Source: Acidobacteriota bacterium | Lineage (GTDB): Bacteria > Acidobacteriota > Thermoanaerobaculia > Multivoradales > Multivoraceae | Reading direction: 5' to 3' | Length of the DNA: 64,000 nt | Assembly (NCBI GenBank): GCA_029263415.1 | Contig: JAJCXN010000055.1 | Location: 124,001-188,000, forward strand | In this document: piece after piece, positions 8,941 to 16,761 of the stretch | How the letters are laid out: each line of letters starts with the position of its first letter | Numbering within the stretch: the stretch's first letter is position 1 | The notes under the pieces: model-generated | Databases searched by the model: none | What the model was told of the DNA's origin: nothing | What the model saw: the letters and a program-made list of their open reading frames with translations, nothing else | Position numbers and translations under genes: made by a program

Positions 8941-10922
8941 TCGGCTAGTCGGTTGTCGCGGAGTGTAGGAAGCCCCTCGATTGCTTCCGGGTTCTGCAAT
9001 GACGACAGGTCGCCTAGGTCTTCTCCTAAGTAGCGTGCGCGCACCATGCGCCGCAGGATCTTCGCGCTGCGCGTCTTTGGCAAGTCGCCTACGATGATGA
9101 TTTTTTCAGGGCGGTCCACTTTGCCGAGGCGCTCAACGATCGCTTCTTCGAGTTCTCCAAGTAGCTCGGCCGATGCTGTTGTCTGCGGTTTGAGCACTGC
9201 GAAGCAAACAATGCCGGTGCCCTTGATCTCGTGCGGCACGCCGATCGCCGCAGCCTCTGAGACCTTGCCGGTTTCGATCAAAGCTCCTTCGAGTTCGGCA
9301 GGACCGATGCGGCGACCCGCGACTTTGAGCGTGTCGTCGGAGCGGCCCTGCAAGAACCATTGGCCGTCGTCATCAACGATCGCCCAGTCACCGTGGTTCC
9401 AGATCTCAGGCCACGGTGTCCAGTAGCTATCCAGATAGCGCTGCGGTTCGTTCCACAAGCCACGCGTCATCGATGGAGCTGGATGAGTGGCTACCAGGTA
9501 GCCGACCTCGCCGCGGACGGATTCGCCGTCGTCGTTCCAGACATCCACCGCCATGCCCAGCGCCGGGCCGGCGAGGCTGCATGGTTTGATGGGCTCAATA
9601 GGTAACGGCGACAGAAAGCAGCCGATGATGTCGGTGCCGCCAGAGATGTTGATCACCGGGCAGCGGCTTCCTCCGACGTGTTCTGAGTACCAGTGCCAGC
9701 TGTCCTCGTCCCACGGTTCGCCGGTAGAGCCGAGTATGCGTAGAGCGGCCAAGTCGTGAGCTTCGACGTCGTCGGTGCCGGTTCGCATCAACATGCGGAT
9801 CGCAGTTGGTGAGATGCCGAAGACACTGATCTTCTCGGTCTCCAGCAAACGCCACAATTGATCGCTCGTGGGATAGTCGATCGCTCCTTCGTACATGTGG
9901 ACGGTGGCGCCCCAGAACAGGCCGCCGATGATCATCCAGGGCCCCATCATCCAACCGATGTCGGTGAACCAGAAGAACTCGTCGTCCTCGTGCATGTCGA
10001 AGGCATAGCCCACTTCCTTGGCGAGTTGCACCATGGTGCCAGCGTGTGAGTGCACTGTGCCCTTGGGTCGTCCAGTGGTGCCCGAGGTGAACAGAATCAA
10101 GGCTGGGTCCATTGAGTCGACGCTCAGTGCCTCGAAGTTCGAGATGTCACGAGAACTGGGTGCCGCCAGGAAGTCTGCCCAAAGTACATCGCGCTCAGGG
10201 GACAGTTCTACCTGCGGGGGTTCCGGGTCGGTATTTAAGGCTGGCCGAGCGACGATCACCATCGTGGTCACCGATGGCGACTGTGCCAACGCTTCTTGTG
10301 CCTGCGGCAGGACCGAAATAGCTTTTCCCTTGCGCGACGATCTGTCGGATGTGAACAGAAGTTTCGCTTCGGCGCCGTTGAGCCGTTCTGCCAACGCTGC
10401 GGGCGCGTAGCCGCTGAAGACTGGAATGAAGATGGCGCCCAGTTTGAAGGTCGCCAACATCTGGATGACGACTTCGGTGATCATCGGCATATAGCTGGCG
10501 ACTCTGTCGCCCTTGCCGATCCCCCGAGCCTTCATTGCAAGAGCGCAGCAGGATACCTCCTGGTCTAGTTGTTCGAAGGAGAAGGTTCTGCGTTCGCCGG
10601 TTTCGGTGTGGCCGACCAGGCAGGTCTTCTTAGCCAGTGGCCCTTGAGCATGACGTTCCAGACAATTGCGGGCGATGTTGAGCTGTCCGCCAACGAACCA
10701 GTCAGTCCAAGGAGCGCCTTTGCTGAGGTCAAAGACCGACTGGTAGGGCTGGTCGAATACCAGGTCCATGTCGTCGACGATCGCTTGCCAGAACCAATCT
10801 TGTTCGGCTGCCGACCGGGCGCGAAGCTCAGACACTGATCCGATCTCGTGATGCTGCATGAAGCGGCCGATACGAGTCGTGTCGAGTGCGTCTTTCGAAG
10901 GGTGCCAGGCGAATCCGCTCAT
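8937..10922 (-). CDS. AMP-forming acyl-CoA synthetase (acetoacetyl/acetyl-CoA synthetase type)
   Basis: A 661-residue adenylate-forming enzyme. The ATP loop FTSGTTGRPKGTVHSHAG, 'INISGGTDIIG', 'WNHGDWA', the hinge GRSDDTLKVAGRRIGPAE and the C-terminal catalytic lysine in PKTRSAKILRR are all present. Length and the N-terminal 'WTDWFVGGQLNIA' block fit the acetyl-CoA/acetoacetyl-CoA/propionyl-CoA synthetase clade. It would make an acyl-AMP and then acyl-CoA from a short-chain acid; which acid cannot be read from sequence. The ATG at 10922 follows AGAGAA and is preferred over an in-frame start 14 codons upstream. Divergent from the carrier gene, with a 14-base palindrome between. Confidence 0.85.
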   Translation of the reverse strand: MSGFAWHPSKDALDTTRIGRFMQHHEIGSVSELRARSAAEQDWFWQAIVDDMDLVFDQPYQSVFDLSKGAPWTDWFVGGQLNIARNCLERHAQGPLAKKTCLVGHTETGERRTFSFEQLDQEVSCCALAMKARGIGKGDRVASYMPMITEVVIQMLATFKLGAIFIPVFSGYAPAALAERLNGAEAKLLFTSDRSSRKGKAISVLPQAQEALAQSPSVTTMVIVARPALNTDPEPPQVELSPERDVLWADFLAAPSSRDISNFEALSVDSMDPALILFTSGTTGRPKGTVHSHAGTMVQLAKEVGYAFDMHEDDEFFWFTDIGWMMGPWMIIGGLFWGATVHMYEGAIDYPTSDQLWRLLETEKISVFGISPTAIRMLMRTGTDDVEAHDLAALRILGSTGEPWDEDSWHWYSEHVGGSRCPVINISGGTDIIGCFLSPLPIEPIKPCSLAGPALGMAVDVWNDDGESVRGEVGYLVATHPAPSMTRGLWNEPQRYLDSYWTPWPEIWNHGDWAIVDDDGQWFLQGRSDDTLKVAGRRIGPAELEGALIETGKVSEAAAIGVPHEIKGTGIVCFAVLKPQTTASAELLGELEEAIVERLGKVDRPEKIIIVGDLPKTRSAKILRRMVRARYLGEDLGDLSSLQNPEAIEGLPTLRDNRLAD

Positions 10923-10951
10923 CGTATTCTCTTTTGCTGTTCTTAGGTGAA

Positions 10952-10965
10952 GTTGATCGATCAAC
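10952..10965. promoter_or_regulatory. 14-base perfect palindrome between divergent genes
   Basis: GTTGATCGATCAAC reads the same on both strands. It lies 30 bases upstream of the acyl-CoA synthetase start and 28 bases upstream of the carrier GTG, a suitable place for an operator. No regulator is known for it; chance is possible. Confidence 0.35.
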
Positions 10966-10992
10966 GCTTTGATTCGACGCTGCTAGTGTTCC

Positions 10993-13914
10993 GTGATCAT
11001 GGCGTCGCAAGCAGAGGAAAGTCCAACCCCGAAGTGGCTTAGAGTTCTTCGCTGGCTCGGTGTCGACCTGCGTCCGGAGGAGACCGGGCTACTTGGAGGT
11101 CTGTTCACCGCATCCTTCCTGCTCGGCGTTTTCCAATTCTCTAGCAAGGCGGTCCGCCAAGCGAGCTATATCGACCAGTTTGGTGCCGATCGCTTGCCGT
11201 ACGTCTATCTTCTGGTGGCGGTGAGCGCCTATCCGGTTCTGCGGTTGTACGGCCTCGTCGCTCAGAAGTGGTCGCCGCTAGCAGTGATCGCGGCCACGGT
11301 CGCAACGATCGTGGCGGGCCTGATCGCTTTCTGGTGGCTGATGGCAGATCCGCCGTCGTGGGTGCCGGTGGCTTACTACGTGTGGGTCGCGATCGCGACT
11401 GCTTTAGCTCTCACTCAACTGTGGAGCCTTGCTAGCACCTGCTTGGACGCCCGCCAGGCGCGTCGCTTGTTCGGACTGATCGGGGCGGGCAGTTTGCTGG
11501 GAGGTGTGGTCGGCGGCCAGGTCGCTAGCCTGTCGCGGAATGAACCGCGCAACGCGTTGTTGATCGCGGCGGCGATGCTGATGTTGATGGTCCTGGTGGT
11601 CTATCGCCTGGAGCGAGCTGGCAAGCAACGACGCTCGCTGAGCGGCGATAGCCTGGATGGAATAGCGACTCGTGCTCCTACGGATGAAGCGCGCCTTCGC
11701 GGTTTCGACCTGCTCAGCTCGTCCAACCATCTGAGGCTTATCGCGGGCATTCTCTTGATCACGGTGGTCGTCGCTCAGATCATCGATCTGCAGTTCAGTT
11801 GGGTGGTTGAAAGCACGCGAGACTCCTCTGCCGGCAGAGTGTCCGCGTTTGGCAATGTCTTTAGTCTGATGGGCTTGGCGGCGTTTATTTTCCAGCTGGT
11901 GCTGACGCCTAGGATCCACCGATCCTTCGGGGTGGGCCATGCGATGCGGGTTCTGCCGGCCTTCGTCACGCTAGGTTGTTTGGGGTTGCTGTTGGCGTCG
12001 AGCTTGGCACCCGCGCTCCTTGTGTTTGCCGTCGGTATGCTGCGCATTGGCGACAACGGGTTGCGCTACTCGCTCGATCACGTGACCCGCGAGCTGCTGT
12101 TCGTGCCGGTGCCAGCCAGCCAGCGGGTTGAAGCCAAGGGCTATGTCGACGTCTTTGTCCACCGGTTCGGCAAGGCCCTGGGGGCTGTGTTGTTGTTGAG
12201 TGTGACCTTTGGGTGGGTCACTCCGCTACAGCTCACTTGGGCTACTCTGCTTCTGGTCGCAGTGTGGTTTTGGCTGACGGCGGGCGCCAAGCGTCACTAC
12301 GTTGAAGCGCTCCGCACTGGGCTCACCGAGAGCGACGGTTTGAGCGGTGACGGCGATCAAGCCAGTGACATGGCGATCGACCCGAACGACGTCAACACAC
12401 TCGAGATTCTGGTCGAAGCCTTCGGTAGCGCTGACGCCTCGAAGGTGCTGGGAAGCCTGGAGCTGCTTCGCGCCCACGATCGCGCGAAGCTGGTGCCACC
12501 GCTCTTGCTCTACCATGACGATCGCAGGGTTCGCAAAGCCACGCTTGAGGTGATGATGGAGGCTGAGCGCAAGGACGCTTTGCCCTTGATCGAACGCTGT
12601 GTTGCTGACCCAGACGCGGAAGTTCGCGTGGCAGCAATCAGCGCGCTGGCATCCCTCTCCGGTCGACGCGGCCCTGAGCTCATGATTCGCCGCCTGGAGG
12701 ACGCCGAGCCTAGGGTTCGTGCAGCGGCCGCCCATTGCGTTCTGTCTCAAGGCGGACCTGAACAGGCTGAACAAGCCGAGGCGACTCTGCAAGAGCTTTT
12801 GAGCGACGGTGCTCCGGCCGTCAGGGTCGAGGCCGTTAAGGTGCTGGGCGATCTGCCCGAACCGCTCCTTCAACGGCAGATCGTGGCCGCACTGTTTGAT
12901 GCCGACAAGCAAGTGGTGAGGGCGATGATCATCTCGTTGCGCAACCGTGTTTCGGGCGCGAACTCTTCGCCGATGTATGTGCCGATCCTGATTTCCCTGC
13001 TGCGCGATCGCCGGCTTAAGCATGATGCACGCGAGACCCTGGTGGCATACGGACCGTCTGTCCTACCAGCGTTGTCGCACTTTCTCAACGACTCTAACGA
13101 GCAGATCTGGGTGCGTCGGGCACTGCCTAAAACGATCGCCCAGTTCAGTGGTCGAGGGGCTATTCCGGTCCTCTACGAGAGCCTGGAGTCGAGCGCTGAT
13201 CCTTTGCAACGAGCCAAGGTCATCGAGGCGTTGGTGGCGATGCCGGAGCATGCTTGTGATCAGCAACGCTTACATCGGTGCCTGCACGAGATGGCTCGGC
13301 AGTACTTTGAGAATCTACTGGCCCTGCACAGCTTGAGTGCGGGGGCCATCTCGTTGAAGGGAACGCACCTTGAATGGAACGGCGACAGGGTTGGTCAGGC
13401 TGAAGCTCTGCTGCGTCGCGAGTCCCACTTGCCACTCGCGCTTCGATTGTTGGCTGAGGAGCGTGAGAGTTTGCTCTCAAACATCACAGGCCTGATCAAG
13501 ATTCTGCTGCCCGGCGTGGAGCTCAACAACGAGCGCACGGAGCGGATGGAGGAGCAGGAGCGCCGACGTTCGTCGAGTCATGCAGTGGAGTATCTCGACA
13601 ACGTCCTGGACGGTCGTTTGCGCGACGAACTGCTGTTGGTGCTCGACGACATTCCCTTAGATCGTCGACTGAAGTCGGCGCGGGCTTTGTTTAACGTCCC
13701 ACTGAGAAGCCAAGAGGGCGCGCTGAAGTGGCTGTTGAGCCGCTCAAACGGTCATGAAATGGAGCGATGGTTGGCGGCTGCGGCAGCATACTGGGTGGGG
13801 CACGAGAAGATTGAATCGCTGATGCCTTTGGTTGCGCGGCTTGCTGCTCAAGATGGTCGTGGACTGGTGCAAGAGACCGCCGAGCTATTCGTCAGTGGCA
13901 AAGCGGTCAAGTAA
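10993..13914 (+). CDS. nucleotide-translocase (Npt)-like membrane carrier with HEAT-repeat C-terminus
   Basis: A 973-residue protein. Residues 1-430 contain about 12 hydrophobic segments and resemble ATP/ADP translocase (NTT/Npt) or MFS-like carriers: for example 'VFQFSSKAVRQASYIDQFG' early and 'LRYSLDHVTRELLFVP' and 'VHRFGKALGA' near 350-395. Residues about 460-730 are helical HEAT-like repeats ('DPDAEVRVAAISALASL', 'AEPRVRAAAAHCVLS', 'APAVRVEAVKVLGDL'), followed by more helices to the end. In the family such carriers exchange nucleotides or related solutes across the inner membrane; substrate here is unknown. The start is GTG at 10993 or the ATG two codons later. The cyclic-nucleotide-binding gene follows after 33 bases and is probably co-transcribed. 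Confidence 0.7.
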   Translation: MIMASQAEESPTPKWLRVLRWLGVDLRPEETGLLGGLFTASFLLGVFQFSSKAVRQASYIDQFGADRLPYVYLLVAVSAYPVLRLYGLVAQKWSPLAVIAATVATIVAGLIAFWWLMADPPSWVPVAYYVWVAIATALALTQLWSLASTCLDARQARRLFGLIGAGSLLGGVVGGQVASLSRNEPRNALLIAAAMLMLMVLVVYRLERAGKQRRSLSGDSLDGIATRAPTDEARLRGFDLLSSSNHLRLIAGILLITVVVAQIIDLQFSWVVESTRDSSAGRVSAFGNVFSLMGLAAFIFQLVLTPRIHRSFGVGHAMRVLPAFVTLGCLGLLLASSLAPALLVFAVGMLRIGDNGLRYSLDHVTRELLFVPVPASQRVEAKGYVDVFVHRFGKALGAVLLLSVTFGWVTPLQLTWATLLLVAVWFWLTAGAKRHYVEALRTGLTESDGLSGDGDQASDMAIDPNDVNTLEILVEAFGSADASKVLGSLELLRAHDRAKLVPPLLLYHDDRRVRKATLEVMMEAERKDALPLIERCVADPDAEVRVAAISALASLSGRRGPELMIRRLEDAEPRVRAAAAHCVLSQGGPEQAEQAEATLQELLSDGAPAVRVEAVKVLGDLPEPLLQRQIVAALFDADKQVVRAMIISLRNRVSGANSSPMYVPILISLLRDRRLKHDARETLVAYGPSVLPALSHFLNDSNEQIWVRRALPKTIAQFSGRGAIPVLYESLESSADPLQRAKVIEALVAMPEHACDQQRLHRCLHEMARQYFENLLALHSLSAGAISLKGTHLEWNGDRVGQAEALLRRESHLPLALRLLAEERESLLSNITGLIKILLPGVELNNERTERMEEQERRRSSSHAVEYLDNVLDGRLRDELLLVLDDIPLDRRLKSARALFNVPLRSQEGALKWLLSRSNGHEMERWLAAAAAYWVGHEKIESLMPLVARLAAQDGRGLVQETAELFVSGKAVK

Positions 13915-13947
13915 CATGAGGCAAACATCTTCCAGGAATCAGCAACT

Positions 13948-14430
13948 TTGACTACGCCCCGCATGTCTCGCATCGAAATGGTGATGCACTTGCAGTCGGT
14001 GGATCTCTTTCGATCGTGTGCTGCAACTGAAGCTGTACGGTTGGCACAGATCGCCGAGCTAGTCGAGTTTGCTGAGGGTGAGACCGTCTACCGGCCCAGC
14101 GAGCCGGCGACCAGACTCTACAGCGTGGTCAAAGGGCAAGTCTTGGTCGAAGGTGACCATGAGTTTCGCCTGGAAGTTGGTCCTCAACAAGCTTTTGGGG
14201 TACCTGAGGTGTTGAGCGGTCGGCAGCGACGGACTAGCGCTCAAGCGCGGACAGCAACCCTCGCTCTCGCCATTGCCGGGGAGGACTTTTTTGATCTGTT
14301 GTCGAACAACATCAACATCGTCAAAGCTCTGTTTAGAGAAGTGTTAGACGAGTCCAGTCCGGTCGGTGCGCCGGATCAACAGCAGGTGTTGGGTCTTGTG
14401 CAGACTGCTGCAAGAGTGCAGCAGTCTTGA
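13948..14430 (+). CDS. stand-alone cyclic-nucleotide-binding-domain protein
   Basis: A 160-residue Crp-type cNMP-binding fold without a DNA-binding domain: 'LQSVDLFRSC', 'FAEGETVYRPSEPATRLYSVVKGQV' (in two strands) and 'GVPEVLSG' follow the usual beta-roll order. The classical ligand motif GE.....R(S/T)A is degenerate, so nucleotide binding is uncertain. The start is TTG, placed 9 bases after AGGAA; an ATG five codons later is the alternative. It sits 33 bases after the carrier gene, and in related systems (as I recall) the carrier, HEAT repeats and this domain can occur in one chain, so it may gate the carrier. Its last codons form a perfect hairpin. Confidence 0.75.
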   Translation: MTTPRMSRIEMVMHLQSVDLFRSCAATEAVRLAQIAELVEFAEGETVYRPSEPATRLYSVVKGQVLVEGDHEFRLEVGPQQAFGVPEVLSGRQRRTSAQARTATLALAIAGEDFFDLLSNNINIVKALFREVLDESSPVGAPDQQQVLGLVQTAARVQQS

Positions 14431-14438
14431 GCGTTTTT
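14402..14438 (+). terminator. hairpin in the end of the cNMP-binding gene, possible terminator
   Basis: An 11-bp perfect stem (AGACTGCTGCA at 14402-14412 with TGCAGCAGTCT at 14417-14427, loop AGAG) ends just before the stop codon and is followed by TTTTT at 14434-14438. The T run is 6 bases away from the stem, so termination may be weak. Confidence 0.5.
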
Positions 14439-14464
14439 GGTTTGAATGAAGGAGGGCCTACCTC

Positions 14465-16648
14465 ATGTTGCTCCAATCCATCCCTTTATGTCGGCCATCG
14501 CGCTTATCCCTGCGGGTGCCGTTGCGGAAGCCGTCCTTGCGGACGCTCTTGTCGCACAAATCTCGTCTAGGGTTGCTCCTGTTGGGAGCCCTGGTTGCCG
14601 TTTCTTCAGCGAGTGCAGGCGCCGGTCGGCTGGTGGCCATTGCGGACGTGCATGGTGCTTATGACGAGCTGGTGGCGCTGCTTCAAGAGGCGTCCTTGAT
14701 TGATGAGGAAATGGACTGGATTGGTGGGCAAACCACTCTTGTTCAAACAGGCGACTTCTTGGATCGTGGCGCGGATGTTCGCAAGGTGATGGATCTCCTG
14801 CGGGCGCTACAAGATCAAGCAGCCGTTGCGGGTGGTGAGGTGGTGGTTCTGCTCGGCAATCACGAGGCCATGAACTTGCTCGGCTTTCGTAGTGACATCA
14901 GTGATGAGGCATACGCATCCTTTGCAAACGAGGACTCAGTCAAGCGCCAGTCGGCGGGGAGTCGTAAGTTTGGCAAGTGGATCAGGCAGCGCGCAAAGCT
15001 GAAGAAGGAGCGAATCCCCAACTATGGGCAGGCTGCAGCCGCCGCCTTTGTCTCAGACCATCCGCTGGGCTATTTTGAGTACGCAGATGCAATGCGGCCA
15101 GAGGGCGAGTACGGTGGTTGGCTTCGGTCTCTGCCGATGGTGGCAAAGCGCGGCAGGATCGCGTTTCTCCACGGCGGGATCTCGCCGACCTACACCGGTT
15201 GGTCGATTGAAGAACTCAACCAGCGAATGTCGGAAGAGATCGCATTGCTTGATTCCTGCCGGGAGAGCCTGCTCAATGAGGGAGTGATCTTCGAGACATC
15301 TGATCCCAACGAGATGGTGGCTGAGGGGTTAGCCGAGATCGAGGTGTTGACCAAGCGGCTGAAGCGTGCGTCGCCGCCGGAGCGTGAGCAAGTCGAAGAG
15401 CAGCTGCGAGTTCTCCAAGGGTGTGTGGGCTATGAAGACTGGTTCTTGGTAAAGAGCGAGAGCCCCATCTGGTACCGCGGCTACGCAAGGCTGGAGGGTG
15501 CAGAAGCTTTGCAGGTGGTCACCGGAGCGTTGAAGGGTCTGGGCGTTGATCGATTTGTGGTTGGGCACACCCCTCAAAAGTCGATGAGGGTCGATCGCCG
15601 TTTGGATGGTCGCTTGTTTCTCCTGGACACCGGCATGCTCACTAGCGTCTACAAGGGGCGGCCATCAGCGCTCGAGTTCATTGGCGACCAGGTGACTGCG
15701 ATCTACCTCAACGAGCGAGAAGTGCTAGAGCAGGGCCCTGGGGGCGAGGCATCAGCCGTTGAGCGCAGGGTCCAGGCGGTGCCTGGCCTTGCTGGATCGC
15801 AGTTTGCCGGGGGCTTGGGCTCGTTCGCCTCTTTGGTGTTGGGAGTGGCGGCTGCCAACCCACCCGCGGTCACCAGCGGTGTTGACTATCGCGACGCACA
15901 GGGCGATCCGCTGCCCTTTGCCTCTGAGGCCGATCTGATCGCCTTTTTGAGCCGTGGGCGGATCGAAGTCGGTGCAAGGACCGACACCGGAGTCAACCGG
16001 CCGCTAAAGGCGACCGTAACCGCCGATGGAATCACCATCGATGCCGTGTTCCGGTCGGTTGACAAGATGGAGCGCCGAGTCCGAACCAAGTCAGGCAAGA
16101 CTCTGGCCTATTTGCGCGACACCTTTCGCTTTGAACCTGCGGCATATCAATTGAGTGCGCTGCTTGGGCTCAACCGGGTGCCGGTCGCGGTGCTGCGCAC
16201 GGTCGATGGCAAGCGCGGATCGTTGCAGATCTGGATGCACGGCATGGTCGATGAGGAAGGCCGTTTGGAGCGCGGTCTTCGCCCGAAAGACACGTTGGGC
16301 TGGCGAGAACAAGTAGCAGAACAAAAGTTGTTCGATCGGCTGTTGGGCAACGTCGATCGTAATCAAGGCAACTTGCTGATCAATCTTGAGACCGAGAAGG
16401 TTTGGTTGATCGATCACACACGCGCCTTCGCGGAGATGGCGACTCCAGAAGATTTGCAACGGGTCACTCGCTGTCGTCGTACGTTCTATGAGGCGTTGGT
16501 GAACACCTCAGAAGCTGAGGTGCGCAGCACCATGGCGCCCTACCTGCTGAACGGCGAAGTCGACGCGTTGTGGTCACGATGGGACATGATCGCTAAGCGC
16601 CTGCGGAGTTTGTTGGAAGAGCACGGCGCGGACGTCGTTTTCTTCTAG
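14465..16648 (+). CDS. exported PPP-family phosphatase fused to a kinase-like (HipA/PI3K/FAM20-like) domain
   Basis: A 727-residue two-domain protein. Residues 1-35 are basic, 36-52 hydrophobic and end in an Ala/Gly/Ser stretch, so it is probably exported or anchored. Residues 55-420 are a Shewanella-like PPP phosphatase with metal ligands in DVHGAYDE (D61, H63), GDFLDRG (D97) and GNHEAMN (N132, H133), then FLHGGISPTY and VVGHTPQ. Residues about 490-715 resemble atypical kinases: FDRLLGNVDRNQGNLL (candidate catalytic D631, N636) and LIDHTRAF (candidate metal-binding D650), the order found in HipA, PI3K-like and FAM20-like folds. A strong ribosome site GGAGG precedes the ATG. The phosphatase call is firm; kinase activity is inferred and unproven. 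Confidence 0.78.
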   Translation: MLLQSIPLCRPSRLSLRVPLRKPSLRTLLSHKSRLGLLLLGALVAVSSASAGAGRLVAIADVHGAYDELVALLQEASLIDEEMDWIGGQTTLVQTGDFLDRGADVRKVMDLLRALQDQAAVAGGEVVVLLGNHEAMNLLGFRSDISDEAYASFANEDSVKRQSAGSRKFGKWIRQRAKLKKERIPNYGQAAAAAFVSDHPLGYFEYADAMRPEGEYGGWLRSLPMVAKRGRIAFLHGGISPTYTGWSIEELNQRMSEEIALLDSCRESLLNEGVIFETSDPNEMVAEGLAEIEVLTKRLKRASPPEREQVEEQLRVLQGCVGYEDWFLVKSESPIWYRGYARLEGAEALQVVTGALKGLGVDRFVVGHTPQKSMRVDRRLDGRLFLLDTGMLTSVYKGRPSALEFIGDQVTAIYLNEREVLEQGPGGEASAVERRVQAVPGLAGSQFAGGLGSFASLVLGVAAANPPAVTSGVDYRDAQGDPLPFASEADLIAFLSRGRIEVGARTDTGVNRPLKATVTADGITIDAVFRSVDKMERRVRTKSGKTLAYLRDTFRFEPAAYQLSALLGLNRVPVAVLRTVDGKRGSLQIWMHGMVDEEGRLERGLRPKDTLGWREQVAEQKLFDRLLGNVDRNQGNLLINLETEKVWLIDHTRAFAEMATPEDLQRVTRCRRTFYEALVNTSEAEVRSTMAPYLLNGEVDALWSRWDMIAKRLRSLLEEHGADVVFF

Positions 16649-16656
16649 CCGCTCTT

Positions 16657-16684
16657 GCCCGCTGCCCGCTGCCCGCTGCCCGCT
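16657..16684. repeat. 7-base tandem repeat, four copies
   Basis: GCCCGCT is repeated four times without mismatch just after the phosphatase-kinase stop codon. The rest of the 113-base spacer holds only the ribosome site of the next gene. Confidence 0.95.
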
Positions 16685-16761
16685 GGGGCGTATGTGCTTC
16701 GTGGCCCATCAGCGCGTGCTCAAAGTAGACTTCGCCGAACAATTCCCCTCCGGAGGTCCAC

